A stretch of 64,000 nt of DNA from Jacaranda mimosifolia (Eukaryota > Streptophyta > Magnoliopsida > Lamiales > Bignoniaceae): assembly GCA_018894105.1 (NCBI GenBank), contig CM032126.1:7219001-7283000 (forward strand). The letters are read 5' to 3'. Below the pieces are notes generated by a model, which saw nothing but the letters and a program-made list of their open reading frames with translations, was not told the DNA's origin and searched no databases. Below are positions 23,184 to 36,355 of the stretch, piece by piece (positions within the stretch are counted from its first letter, which is position 1; every line of letters begins with the position of its first letter). The translations under genes were made by a program, and so were the position numbers.

Positions 23184-26023
23184 TGTAATGCCCCGACGCT
23201 TGTTCCCGTCTGAGGTGCTACTCACTTTATATCACAAGTCTTCTGTTTAATAGAGTATACATTTATCAAAATCCAAAGTATTTAATTTCTACAAGCAACA
23301 TTTATTAGAGGTTTAACTATGAACCGAAATATTATGAATCACACCTAGCACTTCTATCATCCTCATTACCTCAGGTGTTTCTTGGGCCAATGTATCTTCA
23401 TCGCTCGTCTTTATCTAGGGTAAAGAACAAATAATAATAATAAAATAATGTAAATTCGAATGACTTGATGAGATAGTTTAGCACTAATAACATAGTGGAA
23501 ATTTCTCAAATATTATAGAAGCAACAAGTAGAAGCATCAAAATTTCCAGGAATTGTGATAGAAGATTTTAGTCAAAATTTAGAGTGATCCATCTTACCAC
23601 AGTCCCATACCAGTGATGAGACTTCACAAATTCACTATCTCTCATAGAGGTTTAAATCACAACTACGACCACAAGGGGCCGACATGTCACTTGAACAACC
23701 ACTAGGTTTGTGTCAAATATTCGAGTTTCAAAGCATAAAAATAAATTAATAATCACTTTCACACTTTTGCTGTTGGTGGTTCTCCTACCTTATCACTTCA
23801 CTTTCGAAAATACGAAAATCCTTATTCCTCCAAAGTACCGAGTGATTGGCCCGGACACTTAATCACTCATTAGGCATGGCTAGCCGCATGCCTGATCTCG
23901 CACATAGATGGCTACCTCCAGCTTACTATGAGCAGGGATTATATGTACACTTTGTACAGGTATCAGCCGAAAGATCAGTCACCATCGGTCCGTTCCAAAT
24001 GGTCGTCTTTCTAAATCGATCCCAAGGCCCACCCCAAGGGTATTAAGTATAATAATTGATATCACTGAAAATGTCCAACAATATTTCATTAAATACTTTA
24101 ATTTGCCATGATAAACAAGTACTCACTAAATCAGCACTAGGCTTATTCCAAGATAGACATGGCGATGATAAAAAGATATACTTCAAAATCCTATTTTTCA
24201 GTTTTCACACACAATCGCCAATTTCAAGTAAATAGCATAAATAAAGTTCAATAGGAATCATAATCAGCATAAAGGGGCGACGAGTGGTAAAGTTCTCAAC
24301 ACGTAGATTAAAAGGAATCAAACGACCAGGATATATAGCAAGTATATATGTTATTTCCCCAGCAAAGAAATCTCATACTACTGAGTATAAACTCACTTGG
24401 TAAATGTAGAGGAATTCCTAGTTGTGCAGACTCAAAACCTAGCTTTCTAGTCAAATCGAGAACTATTATAAGATAATCCGAGTTATCATTCTATCAATCC
24501 TCTGATTCTTAAATATAAATATAGTTAATATCTTTATCAAACTTAAGGTTATTCTGACTCTTGAGTTCAATTATATCTTATCTCAAATGGCCTTAATATT
24601 CCAACTACATGATACTTCAGTATTAAAAGACTTTACTTACTCGAGCCCATTCATTCCTACTTTATCGTCTTAATGTCTTAACCGTCTTAATAGTTTTACG
24701 TGCTCGAGCCAACTCAATCCTCAAACTACCCTTAACAAACTCTATTCGTCACTTTACTTATTTTACAATACGTGGTGAGGTCCTAGGTTCCTAAATCAGT
24801 TGGGTATTACGAGTCCATCAGATCCCAGTTGGGTAATTTATTTTCATTTTAATGTTTACATGACTTAATCTTCGGATTAAGCTTGACTAGACTTTGTTCC
24901 CGACATTTTACGTTATTGAGTCTGAGGATATAATTTTAAGTCAATCTTGGTTCCAATTATATTTAAATAATTTTAATTTAATAAACGTTCAATTAGAATC
25001 ATAAAAATCAATCGAATTAACATTTGATATGAAATTTATCCAATTGGATTCAATCGAGATCCAATTTCAAGTTGGGGATAGCCCAGACGAATCCAGAATT
25101 TAGCTTTAAGCAAACTGCCTAAAAATTGGCGCACGTTCTGTCACCAGAGATTGGGACCACTACCACTATCAAATGCGTCTCGTCAAGGCGAACAAAATGC
25201 CCTAAAAATTTTCAATTTTGATGCCGATAAGTCGCTCAATTTGCTATCTAAAGACGCAGCAACCTTTGCGCCACCACCCCGCAACCGTATCTAATTCCAC
25301 CGCCGCTGCTGACCGAAACTTGAAATTAGTGCCACTATGAGCTTACCCATGAGCTTGCAACCAAAATCCAGTAAAGCTCATCCAGTTTTCGCTGCCGAAA
25401 GTTGAAGAATTGCCATTGCTGCCGCGTGCTCGCCATCGTCCTCAATTTTCAATGATTTCCTTCGTTGTTTTTGGTCATGCTTGGTATGGGTTTGATACTT
25501 AGGCTGAGGGAAGCTTTTTATTGGATTAGTTTGGTGTTTTCTGGTGGTTTTCAAACGATTCACCATCGGGGTCGGTTTGTGGTCAATTTTGAGAATTTGA
25601 GGAAATTCTGTCCCCAAATATAAATATAACCAATTTTTTAGCCTCTTACAAATTGGCCCCAAAACTTGCTGACTGACTCAAATCTCACCCCAAAAATTTT
25701 AATCACCTTAAACTTTGGTCCCTTAGTTTCAATCAAGCCCTCCAACTTTTATTTTTTACACATTGACCCCTAACATTTCTATTTTCAGGCAATTGAGTCC
25801 AAATTTAATTATTCTGAATCCTTAGACTTTTAATTCACACACATTGACCCCCTAAACTTTATAATTTTGCACAATCAAGCCCTTCTGTTATTTATAATTC
25901 AAACCCTCAGTTATAAATATTTAATTCTAGATTGTAAATAAATCAAACTCAAAATTAATTTGGCTAAACTTATCGATTTCACATTTTCTTATATTTCAGG
26001 ATTTTAAAATTTGGGTTGCCCCG
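23184..26023 (-). repeat. 3' LTR of the LARD-like element
   Basis: It starts TGTAATGCCCCGACGC. Its inner end (minus-strand start) is damaged: where the other LTR has TGTAACACCCC, this one reads CGGGGCAACCC, so no intact TG terminus or clean polypurine tract is seen at 26023. The rest aligns with 30390-33251. Confidence 0.85.
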
Positions 26024-27579
26024 TTAAGGGAATCTAGTCCCCAGATTCCTTTATGACATATAAAAGATCTTGCAGTGTCATCACTTACTATCTTACTATT
26101 TTTAAGGATAATTTTGTTGCGGTTTCCTATCTCTCTTAATTCAATGGGCTCTACGTATTCCTTTCTCCAACCTCAAGCGACTCTTACTTGTTGTAGAAAA
26201 GTGGAAATTCCTTTCATTAGGAATCACTGTTGTGGGTTTCTTCGTTTACTCATACTCACTTGAGCATTTCATGTTTCATCACGTGTCTAAGGTTAATTTC
26301 TATATTTCGGGCCTAACAAGGCAATCTGCTCCTATGTCTCGAGTCTCTTTAATGTAGGTAGGATCATTCCCTCATGACCCCATATTCATTTTTGGGCATA
26401 GGCATAGTTGGTATTTACTTAAGTTTCTCAAGGAAGGGTAGTACCAAGATTAATCCATCTCTTTAATTCTTAAAGTTTCTCTACACATCTCCATTCATTC
26501 AAAGTTTAGCCCTGTTTCAATTATTTCAATAAGCGGATCCATGACCTTAGGGAGATCATATTTGATACGAATTATCAAAGCCTAAGAAACTTTTATTCCT
26601 GACATATTCTTCAGTCTTCTTCAGCTTACAGTCCCGGCTTCAGTATGATCAAATTCTAATCCTTCCCAAGGAATCACGTGCTTCGCAATACTTCAATTCT
26701 AAATAGAACTTTACATTTGCAACTTGGGTACACAATCTTATTCCTGTTGTTCCTTTGATTCATATGTTTATACTTAGATAACATACTATAACCCATATTT
26801 TTTTCTCCAGGAAACTCCATTGGCTCAGAAGGGTGATTTTGCTTTACTGAGGCAACCCAAAGTGACAAGTCATATATCCAGAATGGGATAATTTTTTTTT
26901 AGGATTTAAGTTCTTTTGAGGTACCTATGATCCTTTTCTTGTAATCTGACTTTTTTTTTTTTTTTTTTGGTGAGAGTATATAGAACAATTCTGTACGTTC
27001 TAAAATAGGAATAATAACTAGTGCAAGCTAATCCTATTCTTTATTTCATAGGATTTCTTCATATCTTTCCCCCATGTATTAAGATTGCCAATTCTCCTTA
27101 TTTAAGTGAGTCACGATATCCATCACCTAACAAGAATCTTGAATACATTTGTGATATTAACGAGCAGGACCTAAAGGACTTTGTATTTCTAATATCTCTT
27201 GTCCATTTTCAATTATCTAAAAATTTTGGTTTTAGTAAGGTCACTTTGCTATTTCCAATTGACTGTAACCTTGATTTTAGCAGGATTTCCCTGATGTTTC
27301 TTCATGGTGTTACACACCTTTAAAGGTACATTTTCCCCAATTGATACTTAGATTATTAACTTAATACACAATTGGTATTCCTACAGGTACTTATAACGCC
27401 AAGTATGAATGTAGTATGACTTTTCCCTCAATTCAAAGTTCACGAGATGTCCTTAATAGAATAGTTAGAAATTGATCTTATAAATCAAAACACTTGTATC
27501 TCATGTTCGCAAATGTTGTAGGGTCCTGATCACCCAGATGACACTGTTTTAGTCCATAGTACCTATATTTTGAATAAGA

Positions 27580-28420
27580 AGTAATTCCCAGTATACCTTT
27601 TCCATAAACTTCTTACTAAGAGCATTCTCAACTTAATTCAACCTTAAATAACCTTTACATTGAGTCAAGTAGTTTGCGTAGGCAAGGTATTATGATCCCA
27701 TATTCAATGAGACTTGCTTGTCTCGCAAGTCCTTATCGATGTTACATGGACATTTCTCGATGCCTTGAAGACTTTCCCACATTTTCAATCAATGTCTTTA
27801 TATTCTGATTGCCAATCCTTTCATAAACTTAGGTGAATAAAATCCCAAAAATTATCCGGAGTGCTTTCCATAAGTCTTTAATGATACCTTTAGAGTTAAT
27901 GATTTAGTTGCATTTATCAATAAACTACAAGAGCATCACTTCAGTAGATACTATAAAAGCATCGATCACTCTGAATGACATCTTTTTAAATCATGGTACC
28001 CATAGCATGTGGTAGGAGGTATTTTTCAATATATCTTTTCCTCAAACTTCTGGCTACAGGTATCCTTATTTAGCTCAACTTTAAATAAACTATAAGCCCT
28101 TGCAATGAGCTAAGCAATTTAGGGAAGCAAGGTGTCTCAATTTGATACTCAATGGATTAGTTCGGTTCTTATTAATATTTTCCAAATCGGTATCAACAAT
28201 TTAGGGTCCATCCCTTGGTACTCAGAGGGTGCTTGCACACCCTTAGTCAATACCGTTATGTTCTAATTGTTAATCTTCCCATAATCTTCGGTGAATGGAT
28301 TCCAAATACTCGTGGTGTTTTTCGTAAAGTCTTTTATGATACTTTTAGAGCTACTAGTCTAGTCATGTCTATCACTAACCCACAAAGTATCATTTCCCAT
28401 TGGCATTAATTTTTGATCTG
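27580..28420. repeat. Diverged tandem duplication, unit about 430 bases, in the LARD interior
   Basis: Sequence from about 27580 to 27965 is repeated at about 28010-28420. Shared blocks in the same order include CAT(A)AC/CTTC near TTTTCC, TTTAGCTCAACTTTAAATAA versus its earlier counterpart, GATACTCAATGGATTAG versus ATATTCAATGAGACTT, and GATACTTTTAGAGCTA versus GATACCTTTAGAGTTA. Identity is perhaps 65-70% by eye. Confidence 0.6.
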
Positions 28421-29708
28421 CTAAAGTTTTGGCTTTAGAAAGCAAGCAAAATTTAACTTGGCCTGCAGCATCTCACCTAACACATTTTCAAATAATGCTA
28501 ACATTGATACACTATTGTAAAACGTAGGACACTTGGATATGAGATAAGACTTTCTAGGGTTCGAGTCGGTGCACACAATTACGTTTGTACACGAGCTGCT
28601 CAAGATGTGTATATATGTATGTATATATATACATGTATAAGTTTATCTAATTTTTAAGAATACTGGGATGTTCTTTTTAAACTTATTGATCGTCAAATCG
28701 GTGCCAAAATCGCTATGTCATTCATAAGGGTATGGAATATCAGAATATGGTAGAAACTTTATGGAGTTCATTTGGTATATCAAATTCCTTGGATACACGA
28801 ATCTTATCCCTAATTTTATCGGTTTTACAAATCTCATTCTAGTATTAAGGTTTCTATTTGATCTAATTGATTGTTTTAGTTTGTGGCGAGAAAAACTAAC
28901 TTCATCTATCATATTATCAATAAGATTACTCACTTAGTCACGTCTAATACATGGATGTATAATAACAAGTTGTCCTTATAGATATACTTATTCAGGTTCT
29001 ATATTGTTTCAATGTCCATAACTTAAGATTCTAGAGTTTGGATAAGGTTTCTTATTTCCAAATATGAATCTTTATACTTTATTTTCTAGTTACATATCTT
29101 ACATCTCTTTCAGTTTTGATAATTAATTATAGTGTATCGATATAATAGTCCCCATCTTTCATTACTATCCTTTTCGCCAAGGTTCCAGCAACAGTCCTTA
29201 TCTCCCGTCATTTCTGTTTAATCTTTTCAAATCCTTCTTTGTTGATATCTATATCCCTACCTGATATTTTCCTTTAAGATTCAAGTACTAACTTTAGATG
29301 TCTTCTGCATTTTTTAACAAATGTTATCCCCTTCTCTTCGAGCCACAATGTTTTCTTTACAACTTCATTCTTATAGGCAACTTTTCTCTCATTTTGTTTG
29401 CTGTCATTATGTGCTCAAACGGATGAGCTTTCTTGCTATTTATGAGCTATCTTTCCCAAACATTTAAATAATAACAATATACATATATCAGTCATATTTC
29501 TTTTCCTTATGGAAAATATACCTTATTTCTCTCTCAAATACCACGATGTAGTTATACCAGTCGATTTCACTGCTGAAGTACTGATTTCTTTGAAACAACA
29601 ATGCTCTATGGCCTCAACCATACTTATAAACTAAATATAGATTATTCCAGAATGATCCTTGGCTTCTCAAGTTCCATTGTCACAAATATACCAACACTAC
29701 AATCTGAT

Positions 29709-30280
29709 ACCAAGAATATTATTCCACCAGACATTACTAAAGTCATATGCATGACATCTCAAAAGTAGTGGATTAGATACTGGTTGGCCACCCAATATCA
29801 ATCCTTTCCTCTTTCGATATCAAGTAATATCCCAAAAGTTCACATCCTAACCAGACTTTATTGTCTAACTTAACCTCCATTAATCCCCATATTTCACATT
29901 CCAAGGAAATTCCAAATATGAACATACCACTTCCGAAATAGTCATATCATCTACATTACAAGATACTTTTATGTCCAAAATATCACTCTAAAAGATTTTG
30001 TGCTTATCCAATTCAGCTCTATAAAACATGATCATCAGTCTATGCACCGATTAGAGTGCTCTCAAATAAGTTCATATATAATAAAGTCCCCAAGAATATT
30101 ATTCCTCCCAAATATAAGAAGTCACATGCTCGATACCTTAGGAGTTACAGATTATACATTGGTCGGCTGACCAACCATAACCCTTCACATCCTCCGGATC
30201 GAACATTATCCAAAAAATTCATGTCCTAGCTAAATTCTAGAATCATGCTTAATCTCCTCTAACTAGAACTTTCATGTCTC
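29709..30280. repeat. Diverged tandem duplication, unit about 382 bases, in the LARD leader
   Basis: CCAAGAATATTATTCC at 29709 recurs at 30091. In both copies it is followed in order by related blocks ending in TTGGTCGGCTGACCAACC versus TGGTTGGCCACCCAA, then CATCCT, CGAT/GATC and a TTCA(C/T)(A/G)TCCTA block. The duplication lies just inside the primer-binding site, in what would be the transcribed leader. Confidence 0.65.
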
Positions 30281-30373
30281 ATTGGAATCTTATAATTAAG
30301 CTTACTCTCCACTAATCAAATCTATCATATTCTGAGCATCATCTCTTGGCGTAGCTTAGGTTTTCAAACCTAA

Positions 30374-30385
30374 GCTGTGATACCA
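30374..30385 (-). other. Primer-binding site (initiator tRNA-Met type)
   Basis: The minus strand reads TGGTATCACAGC starting four bases inside the LTR end. The plant initiator-Met consensus is TGGTATCAGAGC, so there is one mismatch in twelve. It primes minus-strand DNA synthesis and proves the element is read on the minus strand. Confidence 0.85.
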
Positions 30386-30389
30386 CCTC

Positions 30390-33251
30390 TGTAACACCCT
30401 AATCGGGACGCGCTTACTCCCGTCCGAGGTGCTACCCACTTTATATCACGAGTCTTATGTATAACAGAGTATACATTTATCAAAATCCAAAGTATTTAAT
30501 TTCTACAAGCAACATTTATTAGAGGTTCAACTGTGAATCGAAATATTATGAATCACACTTAGAACTTCTATCACCCTTATTACCTTAGGTGTTGCCCGGG
30601 CTAATGTATCTTCATCACTCGTCCTTATCTGGCTTAAAGAACGAAAAATAATAATAAAATAGTATAAGTTCGAATAACTTAATGAGATAGTTTAGCACTA
30701 ATAAAGAGTGAAAAATTTTCAAATATTATAGAAGCAACAAGTAGAAGCATCAAAATATCTAGGAGTCATGAGAGAAGATTTTAGTCAAATTTTAGAGTGA
30801 TCCATCTCACCATCATCTCATATCAATGATGAGACTTCACAAATTCACTATCTCTCACGAAGGTTTAAATCACAATTACGACCACAAGGGGTCGACATGT
30901 CACTTGAACAACCACTGGGTTTGTGTTAAATATTCGAGTTTCAAAGCATAAAAATAAATTAATAATTACTTTCACACTTTTGCTGTTGGTGGTTCTCCTA
31001 CCTTATCACTCCACTTTTGAAAACACAAAAATCTTTATTCCTCCAAAGTACTGAGTGAACGACCGAATACTTAATCACTCATTAGGCATGGCTAGCCACA
31101 TGCCTAATCCTACTCATAGACGGTGATCTCCAGCTTACTATGAGTAGGGATTATATGTGCACTTTGTATGGGTGTCAGCTAAAAGATCAGTCACTGTCAG
31201 TGTGTTCCACCCAGTTGTCTTTCGAAATCGATCCCAGGGCTTACCTCCAAGGGTATTAAGTATAATAACTAATATCACTAAAAATGTCCAACAACATTTC
31301 ACTGAATACTTTAATTTGCCATGATAAACAAGTACTCACTAAATTTACACCAGGCTTATTACAAGATAGACATGGCGATGATAGAAATATATACTTCAAA
31401 ATCCCCTTTTTCAATTTTCACACACAATCGCCAATTTCAAGTAAATAGCATAAATAAAGTTCAGTAGGAATCATAATCATCATAAAGTGGCGATGCGTGG
31501 TAAATTTCTCAACACGTAGATTGAAAAGAATCAAACGACCAGGATATGTAGCAAGTATATATGTTATTTCTCCAGCAAAGAAATCTCATACTATTGAGTA
31601 TAAACTCACTTGGTAAATGTAGAGGAATTCCTAGTTGTACGGACGCTCAAGCCCTGACTTTCTAGTCAACTTGAGAACTGTTATAGGATAACCCGAGTTA
31701 TCATTCTATCAACCTTTTAATTCTTAAATATAAATATGGTTAATATTTTTATCAAACTTAAGGTTATTTTGACACTCGATTTCAATTATATCTTATCTCA
31801 AATGGCCTTAATATTCCAACTACATGATACTTTAGTATTATAGGACTTTACTTACTCAAGCCCAATCATTCCCACTTTATCGTCTTAATGTCTTAACCGT
31901 CTTAATAGTTTTACGTGCTCGAGCCAACTCAATCCTCAAACTACGCTTAACAAACTGTATTCGTCACTTTACTTATTTTACAGTACGTGATGAGGGCCCA
32001 GATTTCTAAATCAGTTGGGTTTTACGAGTCCATCAGCTCCAAGTTGGGTAATTCATTTTCGTTTTAATGTTTATATGACTTAATCTTAGAATTAAATTTT
32101 ACTAGACTTTGTTCCCAATATTTTACATTATCGAGTCTAAGGATATAATTTTAAGTCAATCTTGGCTCCAATTATCTTTGAATAACCTTAATTTAATAAA
32201 CATTCAATTAGAATCGTAAAAATTGATCAAATTAACATTCAATATGAAATTTACCCAATTGGATTGAATCGAGATCCAATTTTAAGCCAGGAATAGCCCA
32301 AATGAGTTCGGAATTTAACTTTGAGCAAACTGCCCAAAAACCACCACACGCACTGTCGCCAGACCGCCACGAACCGCCATCGAACCACCATGTGCCACCG
32401 CTGAAGATGAGGACCACTACTATTGGAGGCGAACAACACACACCAAACAATTTTTAGTTTTGACATCGGGAAGCCGCTCAATTTGTCTTCTAGAGTCGCG
32501 GCAACCCTAGCACTGCCACCCTCGCAACCGCATCTAATTCCGCCGCCGCTGTTGACCGAAACTTCAAATTAATGCCACTATGAGCTTTCCCATAGCTCGC
32601 GACCAAAACCCAATAAAGCTCATCCACTTCCGCCTTCGAAAGTCAAAGAATCGCCACTGCCACCGCATGCTGCCCGTTGTCCTCAATTTTCGGCAATTTC
32701 CTTTGGTGTTTTTGGTCATGCTTGGTATGGTTTTGTTACTTAGGCTAAGGGGAAGCTTTTTATCGGATTGATTCTACATTTTCTGGCAAATTTTCAGTGA
32801 TTCGCCGTTGGGGTAGGATTTGGGGTCAATTTTGAGAATGTGAGGAAATTCTGTGCTCAAATGTATATATATAACCAATTTTTCAGTCTCTCCCAAAACT
32901 TGCTGACGGACTCAAATCTCACCCCAAATTTTTTAACCACCATACACTTTGGTCCCTGGGTTTAAATTAAGCTCTCCTACTTTTATTTCCCATAAATTGA
33001 CCCCTAACATTTCTATTTCTTGGCCTTCACATTTAATTATTTTGAAATCCTCATACTTTTAATTCACACACAATGACTCCTAAACTTTATAATTTTGCAC
33101 AATAAAGTCCTTCTCTTATTTACAATTCAAACTCTCAGTTATAAATATTTAATTCTAGATTGTAACTAAATCAAATCCAAAATTAATTTAGCCAAACTTA
33201 TTGATTTCACATTTTCTTATATTTCAGGATTTTAAAATTCGGGGTGTTACA
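30390..33251 (-). repeat. 5' LTR of the LARD-like element
   Basis: This is an intact TG...CA repeat of 2862 bases (TGTAACACCC to GGGGTGTTACA on the + strand). A TATA stretch lies 380 bases from its transcriptional start end, so U3 is short and R-U5 very long (about 2.5 kb). All other family-L copies share this layout. Confidence 0.9.
32864..32873 (-). promoter_or_regulatory. TATA box in the LARD 5' LTR
   Basis: A TATATATATA stretch is followed, on the minus strand, by a conserved GAGCACAGAATTTCC-like segment. The same position holds TATA-like sequence in the other copies (about 25620, 18935, 33730 and 43940), which suggests a selected promoter rather than chance. Confidence 0.5.
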
Positions 33252-33377
33252 AAATACATGAATCTCAGCATTTTTAATTGAATGTCATTATTTTATTTGT
33301 CATTTATAATCAAATGCCACCAAATATTATATTATAGTGGCATTCTTTTATAATTATCACTACATTAAATTTTTGTA

Positions 33378-36350
33378 TGTAACACCCCAATTTTGGTATT
33401 ATGAATTTAAAGTGATTGAAATTAAATTAATTAAAGTTTAGGTAGAAATATTAGGATTTAATTATAAATAAAGAAGGGAGTCAATTGTTTAAAATTATAA
33501 GGTTTAGGGCGTTAAAGTGGACAAATTGAAAGTTGGAGGACTTTAAAATAATTGAATTTGGACTTAAGTTCCCAAAAACAAAAAGGTTAGGGTGTCAATG
33601 TGTAAGAACCAGAAGTTGGAGGACTCAATTTAAGGTTGGGGACCAAACTGAAGGCGGTTGAAACTTCTAAGGGTGAAATTGAAGTCGGTCAGAAGTTTTG
33701 GGGAACAAAATGAGAAGGCTAAAAAATATTTTATATATATACAATTGAGGACAAGAATTGTTTAAATTAAAAAAAATCACCCAACTACTGCCTCGTCGGC
33801 AAATCATCAGAAAATGGCCACGAAACCTGAAACTAAAACTGTGGTTGGCTTCCTCTAGCTAAGAGGAGCACAACCATACCAAAGTTATCCCAAAACAACT
33901 GACGAAATCACCAAAAAAAGAGGGCCAACGGCAAAGCTCGGCAGGGGTGGCGGTTCCGCCTTTTTCGGCAGTGGAAACTAGTGGTGTTTGAGTAGGTTTT
34001 GATCGCATGGTGATAGGTTGTCTGGTGTGGGATCCAATTTAGAGAAACGATGAGCGGTGGTGGACGGCGACAGGCTAGGGCTCGCCGTGGCTTTGAGCGA
34101 CCAATTGGTCAACTTCCCGACGTTGCAGTTGGAAATTATTTTGGGGTTCTGCTCGCCTCGGTGAGACGCACCTAGTGGTGGTGTTGATTCACATCTCCGA
34201 CGGCGGCGCATGGCGGCGATTTTGGACCAGTTTGTACAGAATGGTGTTCCAGACTCGTTTGAGCTATTCTCAGCTTACGATTGGATCTCAATTCGATCCA
34301 ATTGGGTAAATTTCATATCAAATATTAATTCGATTGATTTTTATGAATTCTAATTTGATATTTATTGAATTAAGAGTATTGAATTGTAATTTTTAATTGA
34401 GATGATGAGTATTTTGTAAGTCGTGAACAAAATGGATTTTAATTCTAAGTTTGGTTAATTAAGAAAGATTGATTCAAAGTTGTACTCTTAGACTTGATAA
34501 TATAGTGTGTTATGAACAAAATATAGTAAGCTTCATTTAAAGATTAAGTTATATAAGTATTGAAATGAAAGTGAATTATCAGACCTTGACCTGATGAACT
34601 CATGAAACCCAACTGGTTTAGGAACCTGGACCCCTATTACTTGACTATAAGATAAGTGGAGTGGAAAATGGGGTTCGTTGGGGGGTAATTAGAGGATTGA
34701 GTCGACTCGAGCACGTGAAGTCATTGAGATGGTTAAAACTTTAAGACAATAAAGCAAGATTGAATGGGCTTGAGTAAGTAAGATCTTATAATACTGAAGT
34801 ATCATGTAGTTGGAGGATTAAGGCCACATAAGATAAGATATAATTGAACTCAAGTGTCCGAATAACCCTAAGTTTGATAAAGATATTAACTATATTTATA
34901 GTTAAGATTTAGAAGGGTTGACAAAATGATAACTTGAGTTATCTTATGACATTGCTCAGTTTGACTAAGAAGCCATACGATTAAGAATTCCTTTGCATTT
35001 TTCAGGTGAGTTATATTTGCTTTCGTTACTGGGGAAAGAACATATATAGTTGTTATTACATCCTTATTGGTTGATTTTGATTGTGCTGAGACTCAATCGA
35101 TGTTGTTTCTTTATTCTGTGATACTCACAAATCATTGATTCCCATGATACTCTTGATAGTCACTTTGTTCCTCTTTCGTGATCCTTGAATTATACTTACT
35201 TGAGTTCCGAGTGTGTAAACGAGTTTTGAGAAAATAAATTGTTTATAAAAATAGTACTCAACATCGCCCCTTTATACTGAACGCTTTTATGATATTAATT
35301 AATGTCGCTTTATCTGAAATTGGCGATTGTATTGAGGAAGCTTAAAAGTGATTTTGAAATGTATGTTTTATCACTATGTCTATCTTGAAACCGGCCTTGT
35401 GCTGAATTAGTGATTTCGTGTTAACATGGCGACTTGATGTGTTCAGTGAAATGATGTTGGACGTGTTAAGTGATAATAGTGAAAGTGTTTAATACCCTTG
35501 GCAGCGGGCCCTAGGATCGGTTGCAAAAGATGACCGGGTGGAACGGACTGATGGTGATTGATCTTTCGACTGATACCCGTACAAAGTGTACATAAAATCC
35601 TTACTCATAGTAAGCTGGAGGTATCCATCTATGAGTGGGATCAGGCATGCGGCTAGATATGCCTAGTAAGTGATTAAGTGTCCGAGCCGATCACTCAGTA
35701 CTTTGGAGGAATAAGGGTTTTCGTATTTTCGAAAGTGGAGTGATAAGGTAGGAAAACCACCAACAGCAAAAGTGTGAAAGTGGTTATTCATTTTATTTTA
35801 TATTTTGAAACTCGAGTATTTGACACAAACTCAGTGATTGTTCAAGTGACATGTCAACCCCCTTGTGGTTGTAATCGTGATTTAAAATTCCTCTGTGAGA
35901 GATAGTGAACTTGTGAAGTCTCATCACTGGTATGGGACGGTGGTGTGATAGATCATTCTAAAATTTGACTAAAACCTTCTCTCACAACTTCTGAGAATAA
36001 TTATAATTCTATTTGTCTCTTATACAATAATTGTAAAATTGTTACTTGGTTGTTATTGCTAAACTATCTCACTAAGTCATTTAGATTTATGTTATTTTGT
36101 TATTGCTCTCCATTCTTTACCCCAGATAAGAGCAAGTGACGAAGATAGACTAACTCAGGCCACACATGAGCCAATGAGGGTGATAGAAGTGCATATTTCG
36201 ATTCAGACTATAGCATCCTATGAAGGTCATTGCAGAAATTAAATATTTTGGATTTTCGAGAAATGTAATTTCTCTTATAAAGAAGACTTATGTGGTATTG
36301 TCGAGTAGCACCTCAGCCGAAAGCAAGCGCCTCCTAGTCGAGGTGTTACA
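33378..36350 (+). mobile_element. Solo LTR, family L, copy C (opposite orientation)
   Basis: It starts TGTAACACCCCAATTTTGG and ends GAGGTGTTACA, flanked by the 5-base duplication TTGTA (33373-33377 and 36351-36355). It is 2973 bases, solo, and inverted relative to copies A, B and D. It lies only 121 bases from copy B, within the same CACTA element. Confidence 0.92.
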
Positions 36351-36355
36351 TTGTA

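Larger units (their letters stand above)
26024..30389 (-). other. Non-coding internal domain of the LARD-like element
   Basis: The domain has 4.37 kb between the LTRs. I found none of the usual retroelement motifs (zinc knuckle, DTG/DSG protease, HHCC-DDE integrase, YxDD reverse transcriptase). The sequence is of moderate A/T content and is not simple repeat. It contains two separate diverged tandem duplications (27580-28420 and 29709-30280) and a T-run near 26947-26968. It is likely a transcribed leader and packaging region mobilised in trans; that role is inferred from the architecture. Confidence 0.75.
23184..33251 (-). mobile_element. Complete non-coding long-LTR retrotransposon (LARD-like), family L copy B
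   Basis: A 2840-base LTR (23184-26023) and a 2862-base LTR (30390-33251) flank 4.37 kb of internal DNA. The 5-base duplication AAATA lies at 23179-23183 and 33252-33256. The minus strand reads LTR, GAGG, then TGGTATCA-C-AGC, a near-perfect initiator tRNA-Met primer site; this fixes the orientation as minus. The internal domain has no gag or pol motif in any frame I read, and its longest frame is about 100 codons. Large LTRs, a primer site and a non-coding interior are the definition of a LARD (large retrotransposon derivative), which is copied by an autonomous partner. By eye the LTRs differ by roughly 10% or more, so it is much older than the copia element. Confidence 0.88.

Noticed and set aside
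26075..27323. Short open frames (62-100 codons) in the LARD interior
   Set aside because: They are scattered over both strands and frames, with no conserved retroelement motif; expected by chance at this length.
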